Shown one piece after another: positions 56,101 to 64,000 of a stretch of DNA of 64,000 bases (the stretch's first letter is position 1; the number at the start of each line of letters is the position of its first letter). The stretch is from G965205255 sp965205255. GTDB lineage: Bacteria; Pseudomonadota; Gammaproteobacteria; Pseudomonadales; Endozoicomonadaceae. The notes below the pieces were generated by a model, which worked only from the letters and a program-made list of their open reading frames with translations, was not told where the DNA came from and made no database searches. The stretch lies in the NCBI GenBank assembly GCA_965205255.1, contig OZ242051.1:2542001-2606000 (forward strand), in the 5' to 3' direction. A program made the translations under genes and the position numbers.

Positions 56101-59100
56101 CAAGTATGGAAGAAAACTCCTGACGGGGTAATCAAATTTACTGTGCGTAATGATCCGGCAATGTGGCTGATCGATTATCAGGTAGCTACTGGGTGGTCAC
56201 ATGCAAAATCACAGGAGAAAACGGGTACAATTTTGACTGTCATTCAATCCAATATACTGGGAAAGCCGGTAGGACAGTATACCTTTTCTCTGATTCCGTC
56301 GCTGAAACTGAATGGTAAACCTGTCTATAACGATTTTCTACAACATCAGCTACAAGGGGTAGAAGATCAGCTTAAGCCTTCCTCTTCACTGCATACCACA
56401 AAAAGTTATGGGCTGATGCCGTTGGTGGGCAAACATGGTTTGTCTGCTTTTATTCGTGCAGCTATCAAAGACCGAGCGTGGTTAACGCGTGTTGTTACCA
56501 CCTATGATGGTAATGGTCGACGCATTGCGCAAACCCAGCCTAACGGAGCGACCACACACTGGACCTGGAGACGTGGACGTCTGGTGGCTGTGACAGCACC
56601 GAATGGCAGTATGATTCACGATACATTTAATGTGTTTGGTAAAAAAACGTCCCGGTGTGTGCAACCCTCCGGCAGTAATATTTGTCATTCTCTAGGAGAG
56701 CGGGGTTATGATCGAGAGGGAAACCTTGCCTGGCAGGAGGATGAACATGGTAACCGGATAACATATCACTACGATGCTGATGGCCGGTTGCTTAGTATGA
56801 TAACACCTGCCACGAAAAATGCCCCAAAAGGGCACATCTTCACTTATACATACAGTAGTATCGGGCAGACAGGTGCAGCTATTGATGGTGTGTTGTACGT
56901 AAAATACACTTATGATCCGGTAACATGGAAGCTCACAGATAAAGAAGATGCCATCAGTCATGTGCACTACAGCTTTGATGAAAATACAGGGCAACTCATT
57001 AAAATTACCCGTAGCACTCCGGTCACCTTTAAAACCATGGCTGGCATTTATTACCCTGTCGGAACTGAGAGCATTGTTTATGACCGCTATAATAAACCGG
57101 TAAGGCGCACTGACCTTGCCGGCAATGTTTTTGTGACAACCCATGATGTTTTAGGACGGCCAATCAAAACGTCAGTTTTTCTTCCGGGGCAACGCAAAGC
57201 TACCGTTTTAACAAGTACTCGGTACGATGACTATTTCAACCGACCAACAGAAATAACTAACGGCATGGGAGTGACTCGAACATTTACCTATGACCCGCTA
57301 AATTTATTAAAAAAAACCACTGACAGGCGAGCAGGTGTACTGCTCGAATCCCTGAAATACAACTATGACACCGAAACCCGAAATATCATTGGGATGACCA
57401 GAGTTGAGGGTAATGCCAGCGCTACTCAGTCGTATACTTATGATAGAGACACCAATGATCTCACCCGTATGACCTGTAGTGCCACAGGTAAAGCAAATGC
57501 ACTTAGTTTGCTCTGTCCAAGGGATACTGATCTGGTTGGTAGTGCAAACACAAAACCGCTCATTATTTTATCTCAGAAATATACGTTTGATCACTGGAAT
57601 AACATTCAGAGTGTTACCGAAAAACTGCTGGACAAAGAGGGTAAAAAATCCACAAAGATTGTGCATTACGCCTATACCACAGGTAACCCAGCTTCCGGCT
57701 CGGGTTCCTTGAGATATCGTTACGACCCGCATCAGATGACATCTTTCAGTCGCCAGTGGCAAAACAGCGGGATTAGTGAGCCACCACAAACCATAACTTA
57801 TGATGTTTTAGGGCGAGTTATAAAAGATGCTGATGGTAACACCATTCACTATAATGCCTTCGGACAGCAGGACAGTTTTACTTCTTCCCTAACCGGAGAG
57901 AAGGCCCGCTATACCTATGACAGCAGTGGTCACCAAGTGGAAGAACAGCCTTTTGATGCCAAAGGTAACGCTTTGCAGTCACCACTGTATATGCTGTATC
58001 AAGGTAATACTATTACGGCTCAGGTGCAAAATGATAGTTTTCACCATCAGCATATCAGCGTAGAATTTGGTGTAGCTCATAGTGAGGATGGAGCCATTAC
58101 CCGCTGGTATACCCATGACTATAAGGGGGATGTAATCAGCACCTTTGGGGCAGAGGGAAGGCGAAGAAATGACTATGTTTACAGCCCCTACGGAATGAGT
58201 TATGACCGTCTGGCAAATGCTCATCAGGCGCTTGCGACGAGACTTCATCTCAGTGAGCAGAAACCTTGGTGGAAGAATCATTCGCCGGGGTTTGATAAAC
58301 AGATGAATGATCTGGCCACAGGGTATCAGTTTCTGGGAGGTGGTTTACGGGCGTATAATCCGGTTTATCGTCACTTTATGAGCCATGACAGTTACAGCCC
58401 GTTTAAAATTATTGATGGTTATGGTTTTGGCAGCAATAACCCTGTCATGAACACCGACCCTACCGGACACATCCCAAAATGGCTTTCCTATACCCTGGGC
58501 GGGATAGGTATTGTGGCAGCATTAGCTTCTGCAGCACTGCTTCCGGTAGTTTCTGTGGTTTTGCCTTTCAGCTTAGGGTTGGCATCTTCTGGTGCAATTA
58601 ATAGTGCAGCGGGGGTAAGTGCTGTTGTTGGAGCTAGCGTTGTTGGTGGAGCGACAGGTACGGTAGCAGGCTCTCTGCAAATTGCCAGTACAGCTCGTCC
58701 GGAAAATCGCAATCTTGCAATTGCAAATAGCGCCTTTGGAATAGCCAGCAGTGTAGCAGCCATCGGAATCGGGCTGTTTACATCAGGAGCTTTTGTGTGG
58801 TACAACCAAAACGGTTTAGTAGGGCTAATCCGTGGTTTTATCGTGATGGCAGGGAGTTTCGGAGCGATCTCTGGAGCAACAGGTTTAAGTTTAGCAGGGA
58901 TGGGTCTGGCGAGTACAAATGGTGCTTATTTAGCGAGAAAAGATAATAAACAGTGGCATCAGGCTGTCGAAATTCTTGGTTATATTTCTATTGGACTGAT
59001 AACCGTTTCAATAGCCAGTGCTTTAGCTATTGGGTTGATTTCAGCAGCATTCAAAAATAGTTTGTATGTCAGGTCGGTTAACCGTGTGGTTGAGCGGCAA

Positions 59101-59526
59101 TATATGGATATTGCACTTAAATCTGCAGGAAAAAAAAATGCATTTGAGAGTTCTTTTGATGTAAATATTGAACAACAGGCTTCTTCTGAGATTATTAATC
59201 ATTCTGACAGTTTGTTGCCTAAAAACACAGATAATAAAAGTACTAATGTACAATATTTTCCGGCTACTACTTATACTGGTCGCGATGTGTCATCTGGGGC
59301 TATAGGTTGGAGCTGGTCAAGTGATGACTATATATCCGATTATACAGATATTGATTCCACAGAATTTATAAATGATGAAAATAACCCAAATGATGAAAAG
59401 AGCTCAAATGATGAAAATATTTCAGTTGGCAACAGTACCTCTGAGTCTAAGGTATCTACCGGTACAGGCTTCGATGATAAAGGGATGTTCGGTATCCATA
59501 TTCGCGTGACTCATCATGATTCATGA
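53113..59526 (+). CDS. Giant RHS/YD-repeat protein with hydrophobic C-terminal region
   Basis: 2137 residues. The start is uncertain: TTG at 53113, or a nearby GTG; a hydrophobic signal-like segment ends near residue 52 (LLPFEQIVWATQ), suggesting export. The next part (VDASVNPRTGSSAFSMPVAS, LSLSYSGGSF, DALGLGSNWTFNLG) resembles the N-terminal shell region of SpvB/TcB-type and RHS proteins. From about residue 900 many YD repeats follow (for example YDREGNLAWQEDEHGNRITY, YDADGRLL). The RHS core ends with YQFLGGGLRAYNPVYRHFMS and DPTGH at 1782-1786. The remaining 351 residues hold several Gly/Ala-rich hydrophobic segments (about 1790-2000) and an acidic Asn/Ser-rich tail. The gene appears more GC-rich than its surroundings, a sign of transfer. 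Probably a secreted toxin carrier; the cargo is unidentified. Confidence 0.85.
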   Translation: MSVVHIVCVPGKRQVILVYSLVRFVFHYVAKFFLSLTFIPAFLLPFEQIVWATQNRSFTTEHGVKVSSVSAGKTSFSGPVGAVSSTLSRRGQAWRLPNHPQLPVSPITGLSVLADGQSALPSNANNFHSAVDASVNPRTGSSAFSMPVASVLYDEGQGRRDLSLSYSGGSFEPGSDALGLGSNWTFNLGVEHPSTTEIAGHKTTDITTGDGHGFTMESVRNSDGKTVWRPLRHKLKDVVITGTPGNWLIAMATGIREHIFHGYEDWEEGRDGQRVWFYYDRNGSKDTTRRLLYICAHPLTDNDIHKTGSNTCLYDGVHLTYQGRDVTIHGQQTLVLHLFDVKGSPMLKSLSMPSLSSHGVNNSSQSTEMRFDYDVRGNRPWLLQQVTEPSGQQDIFLYNQESGSSSDQPRGLPAGFSNRYIPVVTEQITIPPQAVRKSLPVKHLWYRYSRGTGDLHNYTGYQAGVSSAPGKDNLMDRADSYTYTVVQDNGFTTTETTYNKYHLPLTMVQRDDVYHTKIAGNDITYTPWRGTTFARLPATYSLPQQNSKTLYFLTARGNEDTTAPAKVVQQKRYNDKGQVIWQEDAYGRQVFTQYCPVKGDQHCPVMDPLWPQVTLPEKVLMLPAAHTPLGSAPYHDFAVTADPAPATEVVYDYTRLPVAAVYKDKLRTYQQLLKHRKSLQADVQVSDSATGEDTSALAGQWQVKAKTEGTLPLDSVAGLKPGVALPELMPSQIGTRTDYQYNHEQNSLTYGQLTQLTLTKIADTSRKYRVDGLLPELIKMPVAARQTQDKVTINVTTTLTPETHTRKTTMAVLSATSPESIREAKAQLHVGRSMADGNSFSLGTSVYSLVSGVKLASDDTLKNLHSIKTYDVWQRPVKEVITPLTGGRPQTVTWGYINTDREQAVVRTAPDGTQQKIVYAGTGKNRKILSAWHRFKSESKAGMEGLSNWIPDSKTTYTVAGKPATRTVYHAADPDSATPGKTIALTTTYGYDALNRQVWKKTPDGVIKFTVRNDPAMWLIDYQVATGWSHAKSQEKTGTILTVIQSNILGKPVGQYTFSLIPSLKLNGKPVYNDFLQHQLQGVEDQLKPSSSLHTTKSYGLMPLVGKHGLSAFIRAAIKDRAWLTRVVTTYDGNGRRIAQTQPNGATTHWTWRRGRLVAVTAPNGSMIHDTFNVFGKKTSRCVQPSGSNICHSLGERGYDREGNLAWQEDEHGNRITYHYDADGRLLSMITPATKNAPKGHIFTYTYSSIGQTGAAIDGVLYVKYTYDPVTWKLTDKEDAISHVHYSFDENTGQLIKITRSTPVTFKTMAGIYYPVGTESIVYDRYNKPVRRTDLAGNVFVTTHDVLGRPIKTSVFLPGQRKATVLTSTRYDDYFNRPTEITNGMGVTRTFTYDPLNLLKKTTDRRAGVLLESLKYNYDTETRNIIGMTRVEGNASATQSYTYDRDTNDLTRMTCSATGKANALSLLCPRDTDLVGSANTKPLIILSQKYTFDHWNNIQSVTEKLLDKEGKKSTKIVHYAYTTGNPASGSGSLRYRYDPHQMTSFSRQWQNSGISEPPQTITYDVLGRVIKDADGNTIHYNAFGQQDSFTSSLTGEKARYTYDSSGHQVEEQPFDAKGNALQSPLYMLYQGNTITAQVQNDSFHHQHISVEFGVAHSEDGAITRWYTHDYKGDVISTFGAEGRRRNDYVYSPYGMSYDRLANAHQALATRLHLSEQKPWWKNHSPGFDKQMNDLATGYQFLGGGLRAYNPVYRHFMSHDSYSPFKIIDGYGFGSNNPVMNTDPTGHIPKWLSYTLGGIGIVAALASAALLPVVSVVLPFSLGLASSGAINSAAGVSAVVGASVVGGATGTVAGSLQIASTARPENRNLAIANSAFGIASSVAAIGIGLFTSGAFVWYNQNGLVGLIRGFIVMAGSFGAISGATGLSLAGMGLASTNGAYLARKDNKQWHQAVEILGYISIGLITVSIASALAIGLISAAFKNSLYVRSVNRVVERQYMDIALKSAGKKNAFESSFDVNIEQQASSEIINHSDSLLPKNTDNKSTNVQYFPATTYTGRDVSSGAIGWSWSSDDYISDYTDIDSTEFINDENNPNDEKSSNDENISVGNSTSESKVSTGTGFDDKGMFGIHIRVTHHDS

Positions 59527-59697
59527 TCCAGAAGATTAACCGGATTAATATCTCAAAAACAGTTATTAAAGACCGTGTTGTTGATACGTTAATAAAGATG
59601 TCAGGGATGAATAAAACCCCTTGGTATTGTAAATTGATGCAAGCCTGCTTTGTTGTTCCCTTTAACAGGGAATAGCTGTAATATTAAATCATAACAA

Positions 59698-59722
59698 GGC
59701 CATGGTGTTATTGCCATGGTCC
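59698..59722. terminator. Palindrome overlapping the end of the minus-strand gene
   Basis: GGCCATGG and CCATGGTCC form a stem around a short loop that includes the TAA stop of the gene at 59708-60124. On the minus strand it is followed by TTGTTAT, a weak U-rich tail. It may terminate both that gene and the RHS transcript. Confidence 0.4.
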
Positions 59723-60124
59723 TAATTGCCAGACTTTTACAGGTAACTGAAAGTACTCCAGCGTTTTGTTGAGTTCAGTAATGTAAAAATGGTCGCCAGG
59801 TTTTTTTAATACTAAAACAATACCTGGGTTAAGCCCTGTTTTTCTCGCATAATGTAGTGCTTGTCCGACGGCTTCATGCCATTTGTGAGCAAAATCCATT
59901 TCTATGGCATATTTAGTTGTCAGGCAGTCAATGCGTGTATAATCATTTAACCTGAACTCACTCTTTCCTCCATGACTGTCACACCAAACTTGCTGATACC
60001 ATGACTCATTTTGTTGTTTGGCCTGAGCTAACGAAATAAACCATATGTTTATAAAAAGAGTTGACATCAGGCAGATTGTCTTGGATTTACAGGTCTTTTT
60101 TAACATTTTTTTTAAGTTAAACAT
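59708..60124 (-). CDS. Small exported protein, possible PD-(D/E)XK-like fold
   Basis: 138 residues. A signal peptide is evident (basic MFNLKKMLKKTCKSK, hydrophobic ICLMSTLFINIWFISLAQA), cleaved after about residue 35. The mature part has conserved-looking acidic and aromatic residues: WCDSHGGKSEFRLNDYTRID (E56, D66), AIEMDFAHKWHEAVGQALHY (E75, D77, K81, Q88). The order D, then E-x-acid, then a Q-A-L-x-Y helix recalls PD-(D/E)XK nucleases, although the catalytic lysine position is replaced. C48 and C67 could form a disulfide in the periplasm. I recall similar hypothetical proteins in other gammaproteobacteria but cannot name the family. It is not an obvious immunity protein for the RHS gene, being on the opposite strand. 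Confidence 0.65.
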   Translation of the reverse strand: MFNLKKMLKKTCKSKTICLMSTLFINIWFISLAQAKQQNESWYQQVWCDSHGGKSEFRLNDYTRIDCLTTKYAIEMDFAHKWHEAVGQALHYARKTGLNPGIVLVLKKPGDHFYITELNKTLEYFQLPVKVWQLGPWQ

Positions 60125-60529
60125 TATTTTTCTCTTTGTTTTTGGTTGTTTATGATATAAACATGATATATAGGTTTTTCTTTCTTGACTCTTCTGCTAT
60201 AGCATTCTAAAATCCACTTCCTTTTTTATTTATGTTCTTTCATATAATTGCTAGGAAGTAAAAGGGTTTTTTTTCTTTCATTTTAGGGTATAATTTCGAA
60301 TTCCTGAATGCATACATAAATATCATTGATGGTCTGCGTGTAAATTACATGCAAACTGCAACACAAAAGCGATGATGTTTCCTTGGATTGCATCGTTGAT
60401 TTTGTTTATTGGGCTATGACCGGTCACTTTGTAGAGTCCGTGCCTTGTGTGTCTATGATGCACCAAAAATAGGCAATATTATGAATAAAGCTATTGCCTG
60501 AGGGTAATTAATGGGAGACTTGCTGTAAT
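60125..60529 (+). promoter_or_regulatory. Leader region of the str operon, with promoter candidate
   Basis: A 405-base non-coding stretch before rpsL. A good -10 hexamer TATAAT lies at 60289-60294 in TTAGGGTATAATTTCG; no convincing -35 box stands 17 bases earlier. A small hairpin (AGGCAATA at 60471-60478 with TATTGCCT at 60492-60499) lies just before the rpsL ribosome site. The 5' part should also hold the promoter of the divergent small gene. Confidence 0.4.
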
Positions 60530-60904
60530 ATGGCAACAATTAACCAGTTAGTGCGCAAACCACGTAAACGTAAGGTTCAGAAAACTGACGTTCCTGCGTT
60601 GCAGGGTTGCCCACAGCGTCGGGGTGTATGCACACGTGTATACACTACTACACCTAAAAAGCCTAACTCTGCTTTGCGTAAGGTTTGTCGTGTCCGTTTA
60701 ACTAACGGTTTTGAGGTGACTTCTTACATTGGCGGTGAAGGCCATAATCTGCAAGAGCATAGTGTTGTGCTAATTCGTGGTGGTCGTGTAAAAGACTTAC
60801 CAGGTGTGCGCTATCACACTGTTCGGGGTACATTGGATACACAAGGTGTTAATGATCGTAAGCAGGGTCGTTCCAAGTACGGTACCAAAAAGCCAAAGAG
60901 CTAA
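60530..60904 (+). CDS. rpsL: 30S ribosomal protein S12
   Basis: Decoding-site ribosomal protein, 124 residues, full length. The sequence is the highly conserved S12 (ATINQLVRKPRKRK, TTTPKKPNSALRKVCRVRL, and GGRVKDLPGVRYHTVRG). Lys43 and Lys88, the positions altered in common streptomycin-resistant mutants, are wild type. First gene of the str operon, followed by rpsG after 228 bases. Confidence 0.98.
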   Translation: MATINQLVRKPRKRKVQKTDVPALQGCPQRRGVCTRVYTTTPKKPNSALRKVCRVRLTNGFEVTSYIGGEGHNLQEHSVVLIRGGRVKDLPGVRYHTVRGTLDTQGVNDRKQGRSKYGTKKPKS

Positions 60905-61132
60905 GTTTAGTTTTTTAGCAAAGTTTGTTTTACTTGTTTAAGTTGGTTTTTTTATCCAGCTTTTAGATCAAAGCAACGTTGTTTTGACGTTGTATTATCT
61001 TGATGTGGCTTTATAGTAATTCTGATCTTTCAGAGTTATCGATATAAGCCATCGACAAGGATTGATAAGAGTAAGGCCGAGTTAAATAACCTCCATCTCG
61101 GAGACACCTGAAGAAAAGTTTGAGGACTTATC

Positions 61133-61603
61133 ATGCCAAGAAGACGCATCGCAGCAAAGCGAGAAGTATTACCAGATCCTAAGTTTGGTAGCAAAACGCT
61201 AGCAAAATTTATTAACCATCTGATGAAAGATGGCAAGAAATCCATAGCAGAAAAAATAGTTTATGTTGCGCTTGATACAGTTCAGGAGCGCTCCGGAAAA
61301 AATCCGGTCGAGTTGTTTGAAACTGCTCTGGAGACATTGGCTCCGTTAGTTGAAGTTAAGTCACGTCGTGTAGGTGGTGCCACTTATCAAGTGCCTGTGG
61401 AAGTACGTCCGCAACGTCGTACTACTTTATCTATGCGCTGGCTTGTTGAATCTGCCCGTAAGCGTGGTGAAAAATCAATGGCCTTGCGTCTTGCTGGTGA
61501 AATGATGGATGCTTCTGAAAAGAAAGGTGTTGCTTACAAGAAGCGTGAAGACGTTCATCGAATGGCTGAAGCGAACAAAGCATTCTCCCATTACCGTTTC
61601 TGA
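61133..61603 (+). CDS. rpsG: 30S ribosomal protein S7
   Basis: Primary 16S rRNA-binding protein that nucleates the 30S head. It begins MPRRRIAAKREVLPDPKFGS and contains FINHLMKDGKKSIAEKIVY and the RRVGGATYQVPVEVRP segment, all diagnostic. At 156 residues it is normal. A strong ribosome site (GAGGA) precedes the ATG. In E. coli S7 represses its operon by binding the rpsL-rpsG spacer; the 228-base spacer here contains GCAACG/CGTTGT inverted repeats but I cannot show the same control. Confidence 0.98.
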   Translation: MPRRRIAAKREVLPDPKFGSKTLAKFINHLMKDGKKSIAEKIVYVALDTVQERSGKNPVELFETALETLAPLVEVKSRRVGGATYQVPVEVRPQRRTTLSMRWLVESARKRGEKSMALRLAGEMMDASEKKGVAYKKREDVHRMAEANKAFSHYRF

Positions 61604-61624
61604 TTTTATACAGAGGATTAAGTT

Positions 61625-63727
61625 GTGGCACGTAAAACTCCGATACGCCGTTACCGTAACATAGGAATCTGCGCACATGTAGACGCTGGTAAGACGACTA
61701 CAACTGAGCGCGTGCTTTTTTATACGGGTCTGAGCCATAAAATTGGTGAAGTACATGATGGTGCGGCTACAATGGACTGGATGGAACAGGAGCAGGAGCG
61801 GGGAATTACAATCACGTCTGCTGCAACAACCTGTTTCTGGCGTGGTATGGAGGGTCAATTCGATGAACATCGTATTAACATTATTGATACTCCAGGGCAC
61901 GTTGATTTTACTATAGAAGTAGAACGCTCTCTGCGTGTTCTTGACGGTGCGGTTGTCGTGTTATGCGGTTCGTCTGGAGTACAACCCCAGACAGAAACTG
62001 TATGGCGTCAGGCTGACAAATACGAAGTGCCTCGCATGGTTTTCGTAAACAAAATGGATCGTATTGGTGCAAACTTTAATATGGTCGTTGATCAGTTGAA
62101 AGATCGTTTGGGTGCAAATGCTGTGCCTATGCAGATGACAATTGGTGCTGAAGATGATTTCAAAGGTGTAGTTGATTTGGTTAAAATGAAGGCTGTTCTT
62201 TGGGACGAAGCTGACCAAGGAACAACTTTTGAGTATGCAGATATTCCGGCTGATATGATTGATAAATGTCAGGAAATGCACGAATATCTTGTGGAAGCTG
62301 CGGCTGAATCTTCTGAAGAATTGATGGAAAAATACCTTGAAGAAACTGAACTTTCAGAAGAAGAGATTAAACAAGGTATTCGCACTCGTACACTGGCAAA
62401 TGAAATCATTCCTGTCTTTGGCGGTTCTGCTTTCAAAAATAAAGGTGTTCAAGCAGTACTGGATGCGGTTATTGAATACATGCCTTCACCTGTAGAAGTG
62501 AAAGCAATTGAAGGTACATTGGACGACAAGGATGAAACAGCTGCAATTCGTAAAGCTGATGATAACGCACCTTTTGCATCGCTTGCCTTTAAAATTGCTA
62601 CTGATCCGTTTGTCGGCACTCTGACATTTATTCGTGTTTATTCAGGCCAGTTAAAATCTGGTGATACTGTATTTAATAGTGTCAAGAGCAAACGTGAGCG
62701 TGTTGGTCGTATGGTGCAGATGCACTCCAATAATCGTCAGGAAATTAAAGAAGTACTGGCAGGCGATATTGCAGCACTGATTGGGCTTAAAGATGTAACA
62801 ACTGGTGATACTCTATGCGATATGAACAACAAGATTATTCTTGAACGTATGGAGTTTCCTGAGCCGGTTATCTCTGTAGCGGTTGAACCCAAATCTAAAG
62901 CTGATCAAGAAAAAATGGGTATTGCTCTGCAAAAATTGGCACAAGAAGACCCTTCTTTTCGTGTAAAAACTGATGAGGAAACAGGCCAGACAATTATCTC
63001 TGGTATGGGTGAGCTTCACCTTGATATCATCGTTGATCGTATGCGTCGTGAATTTAATGTAGAAGCGAATGTAGGTAAACCTCAGGTAGCTTACCGAGAG
63101 AAACTGAAATCTTCTGTTGAAGCTAATCACAAGTTTGCCCGTCAGTCTGGTGGTCGCGGTCAATATGGACATGTTGTTATTGAGTTTTCACCAGCTCAAG
63201 ATGGTGAAGAGGGACTTGAGTTTATCAATGAAATCGTTGGTGGAACCATTCCTAAGGAATATATTCCTGCGGTTGAAAAGGGTATTACCGAGCAAATGAA
63301 AAATGGTGTTATTGCGGGTTACCCTTTACTTGGTTTGAAAGCACGATTATTCGATGGCTCGTTCCATGAAGTTGATTCCAGTGAAATGGCGTTTAAAATT
63401 GCGGCATCTCAGGCACTTAAAAAGTATGCTCCAGAGGCAAACCCTGTATTAATGGAACCTATGATGGATGTAGAAGTCGTTACCCCTGAAAATTATATGG
63501 GTGATGTTATGGGTGACCTTAATCGTCGCAGGGGCATTGTTCAAGGGATGGATGATGGGTCTATGGGTAAAGTGATTACTGCTAAAGTCCCACTAGGTGA
63601 AATGTTTGGGTATGCAACAGATTTACGCTCTGCAACTCAGGGGCGTGCCACCTACACCATGGAATTTGCTGAGTACGCTGAAGCACCTGCCAGCATAGCA
63701 GAAGCAGTAAGCAAACAAAACGTTTAA
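61625..63727 (+). CDS. fusA: Elongation factor G
   Basis: Translocase GTPase, 700 residues. The P-loop is AHVDAGKTTTTERVLFYTG, switch I/II includes EQERGITITSAATTCFW and DTPGHVDFTIEVERSL, and NKMD lies in VFVNKMDRIGAN. Domain IV contains SGGRGQYGHVVIEF, and the C-terminus RGIVQGMDDG and ATQGRATYTMEF are typical. It starts with GTG (VARKTPIRRYRN), with GAGG upstream. It lies 21 bases after rpsG and 107 bases before tuf. Confidence 0.98.
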   Translation: MARKTPIRRYRNIGICAHVDAGKTTTTERVLFYTGLSHKIGEVHDGAATMDWMEQEQERGITITSAATTCFWRGMEGQFDEHRINIIDTPGHVDFTIEVERSLRVLDGAVVVLCGSSGVQPQTETVWRQADKYEVPRMVFVNKMDRIGANFNMVVDQLKDRLGANAVPMQMTIGAEDDFKGVVDLVKMKAVLWDEADQGTTFEYADIPADMIDKCQEMHEYLVEAAAESSEELMEKYLEETELSEEEIKQGIRTRTLANEIIPVFGGSAFKNKGVQAVLDAVIEYMPSPVEVKAIEGTLDDKDETAAIRKADDNAPFASLAFKIATDPFVGTLTFIRVYSGQLKSGDTVFNSVKSKRERVGRMVQMHSNNRQEIKEVLAGDIAALIGLKDVTTGDTLCDMNNKIILERMEFPEPVISVAVEPKSKADQEKMGIALQKLAQEDPSFRVKTDEETGQTIISGMGELHLDIIVDRMRREFNVEANVGKPQVAYREKLKSSVEANHKFARQSGGRGQYGHVVIEFSPAQDGEEGLEFINEIVGGTIPKEYIPAVEKGITEQMKNGVIAGYPLLGLKARLFDGSFHEVDSSEMAFKIAASQALKKYAPEANPVLMEPMMDVEVVTPENYMGDVMGDLNRRRGIVQGMDDGSMGKVITAKVPLGEMFGYATDLRSATQGRATYTMEFAEYAEAPASIAEAVSKQNV

Positions 63728-63834
63728 GTTAATGGTTTTTACCAAAAAATATACATAGGATAAATTATTTTTTTTGGGTAATATTTTCACTCTGGAATTC
63801 TGGATTGAACATCTTTAACGTAAGGTAGAGAAAA

Positions 63835-64000
63835 ATGGCTAAAGAAAAGTTTGAACGTAATAAGCCCCACGTTAACGTAGGTACCATTGGCCACGTTGAC
63901 CATGGAAAAACAACATTAACAGCAGCACTGACACGTGTATGTGCCGAAGTATTCGGTGGTGAAGCTAAAGCCTTCGATCAGATTGATAATGCACCAGAGG
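63835..64000 (+). CDS. tuf: Elongation factor Tu, 3' end cut by window
   Basis: The first 55 codons of EF-Tu: MAKEKFERNKPHVNVGTIGH followed by the P-loop VDHGKTTLTAALT. It continues past the right edge. It completes the standard str operon order rpsL-rpsG-fusA-tuf. GGTAGAG upstream of the ATG is the ribosome site. Confidence 0.97.
   Translation, partial: MAKEKFERNKPHVNVGTIGHVDHGKTTLTAALTRVCAEVFGGEAKAFDQIDNAPE

Noticed and set aside
59708..60124. Immunity protein for the RHS toxin
   Set aside because: It is on the opposite strand, carries a signal peptide and is not coupled to the RHS gene; nothing links the two except proximity.
60530..60904. Possible streptomycin-resistance substitution in S12
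   Set aside because: Lys43 and Lys88 are both present, the wild-type state.
1..64000. tRNA or rRNA genes
   Set aside because: Intergenic regions were scanned by eye for cloverleaf landmarks such as GGTTCGAATC-type T-arms and none was found. A covariance-model search would be more sensitive.

Overview
The window is a chromosomal segment of a moderately AT-rich gammaproteobacterium. Housekeeping neighbourhoods are typical of Pseudomonadales/Oceanospirillales relatives: nuoM-nuoN, rppH, glnS-cysS, nudE-cysQ divergent from yrfG-hslR, mnmA-hflD-purB, prfC, hslV-hslU and the str operon rpsL-rpsG-fusA-tuf. The accessory content is that of a host-associated bacterium: a tandem array of giant repeat proteins, an operon with a type III chaperone-like gene, an RHS toxin-like giant, and a UhpC-like hexose-phosphate carrier. 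An Endozoicomonas-like symbiont or parasite is my best guess; no rRNA is present to test it.

Layout. 1-2689 holds the end of the nuo operon (nuoM runs off the left edge). 2971-5399 (minus) has a secreted NlpC/P60 peptidase and rppH. 5796-24968 (plus) is the centrepiece: four tandem genes of 1572, 1497, 1497 and 1372 residues. Each encodes a disordered N-terminus, a pyruvate-phosphate-dikinase-like ATP-binding domain, a swivelling phosphohistidine domain, an unrecognised middle region of about 580 residues, and 19, 16, 16 or 11 copies of a 25-residue DUF4116-type repeat. The array is followed by a degraded transposase (25296-25555). 25706-29244 (minus) has an ABC-2 exporter, a PerM-like protein and a TusA-like protein. 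29403-46597 is mainly core metabolism, tRNA charging and modification, and translation.

46978-50060 is a tightly coupled four-gene operon: two small unknown proteins, a 535-residue protein with two glycine/alanine-rich hydrophobic segments, and a CesT-like chaperone. It reads as an effector-plus-chaperone module. 50509-52405 (minus) is hslVU with a sigma-32-like promoter. 53113-59526 is a 2137-residue RHS/YD-repeat protein with a membrane-type C-terminus, then a small exported protein on the minus strand. 60530-64000 is the str operon, with tuf cut by the right edge.

At least seven intergenic regions carry full, internally deleted or half copies of one roughly 150-bp inverted-repeat element (MITE-like). 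One of these is itself interrupted by a second small element flanked by an 8-bp duplication. No rRNA, tRNA, CRISPR array or intact insertion sequence was seen.
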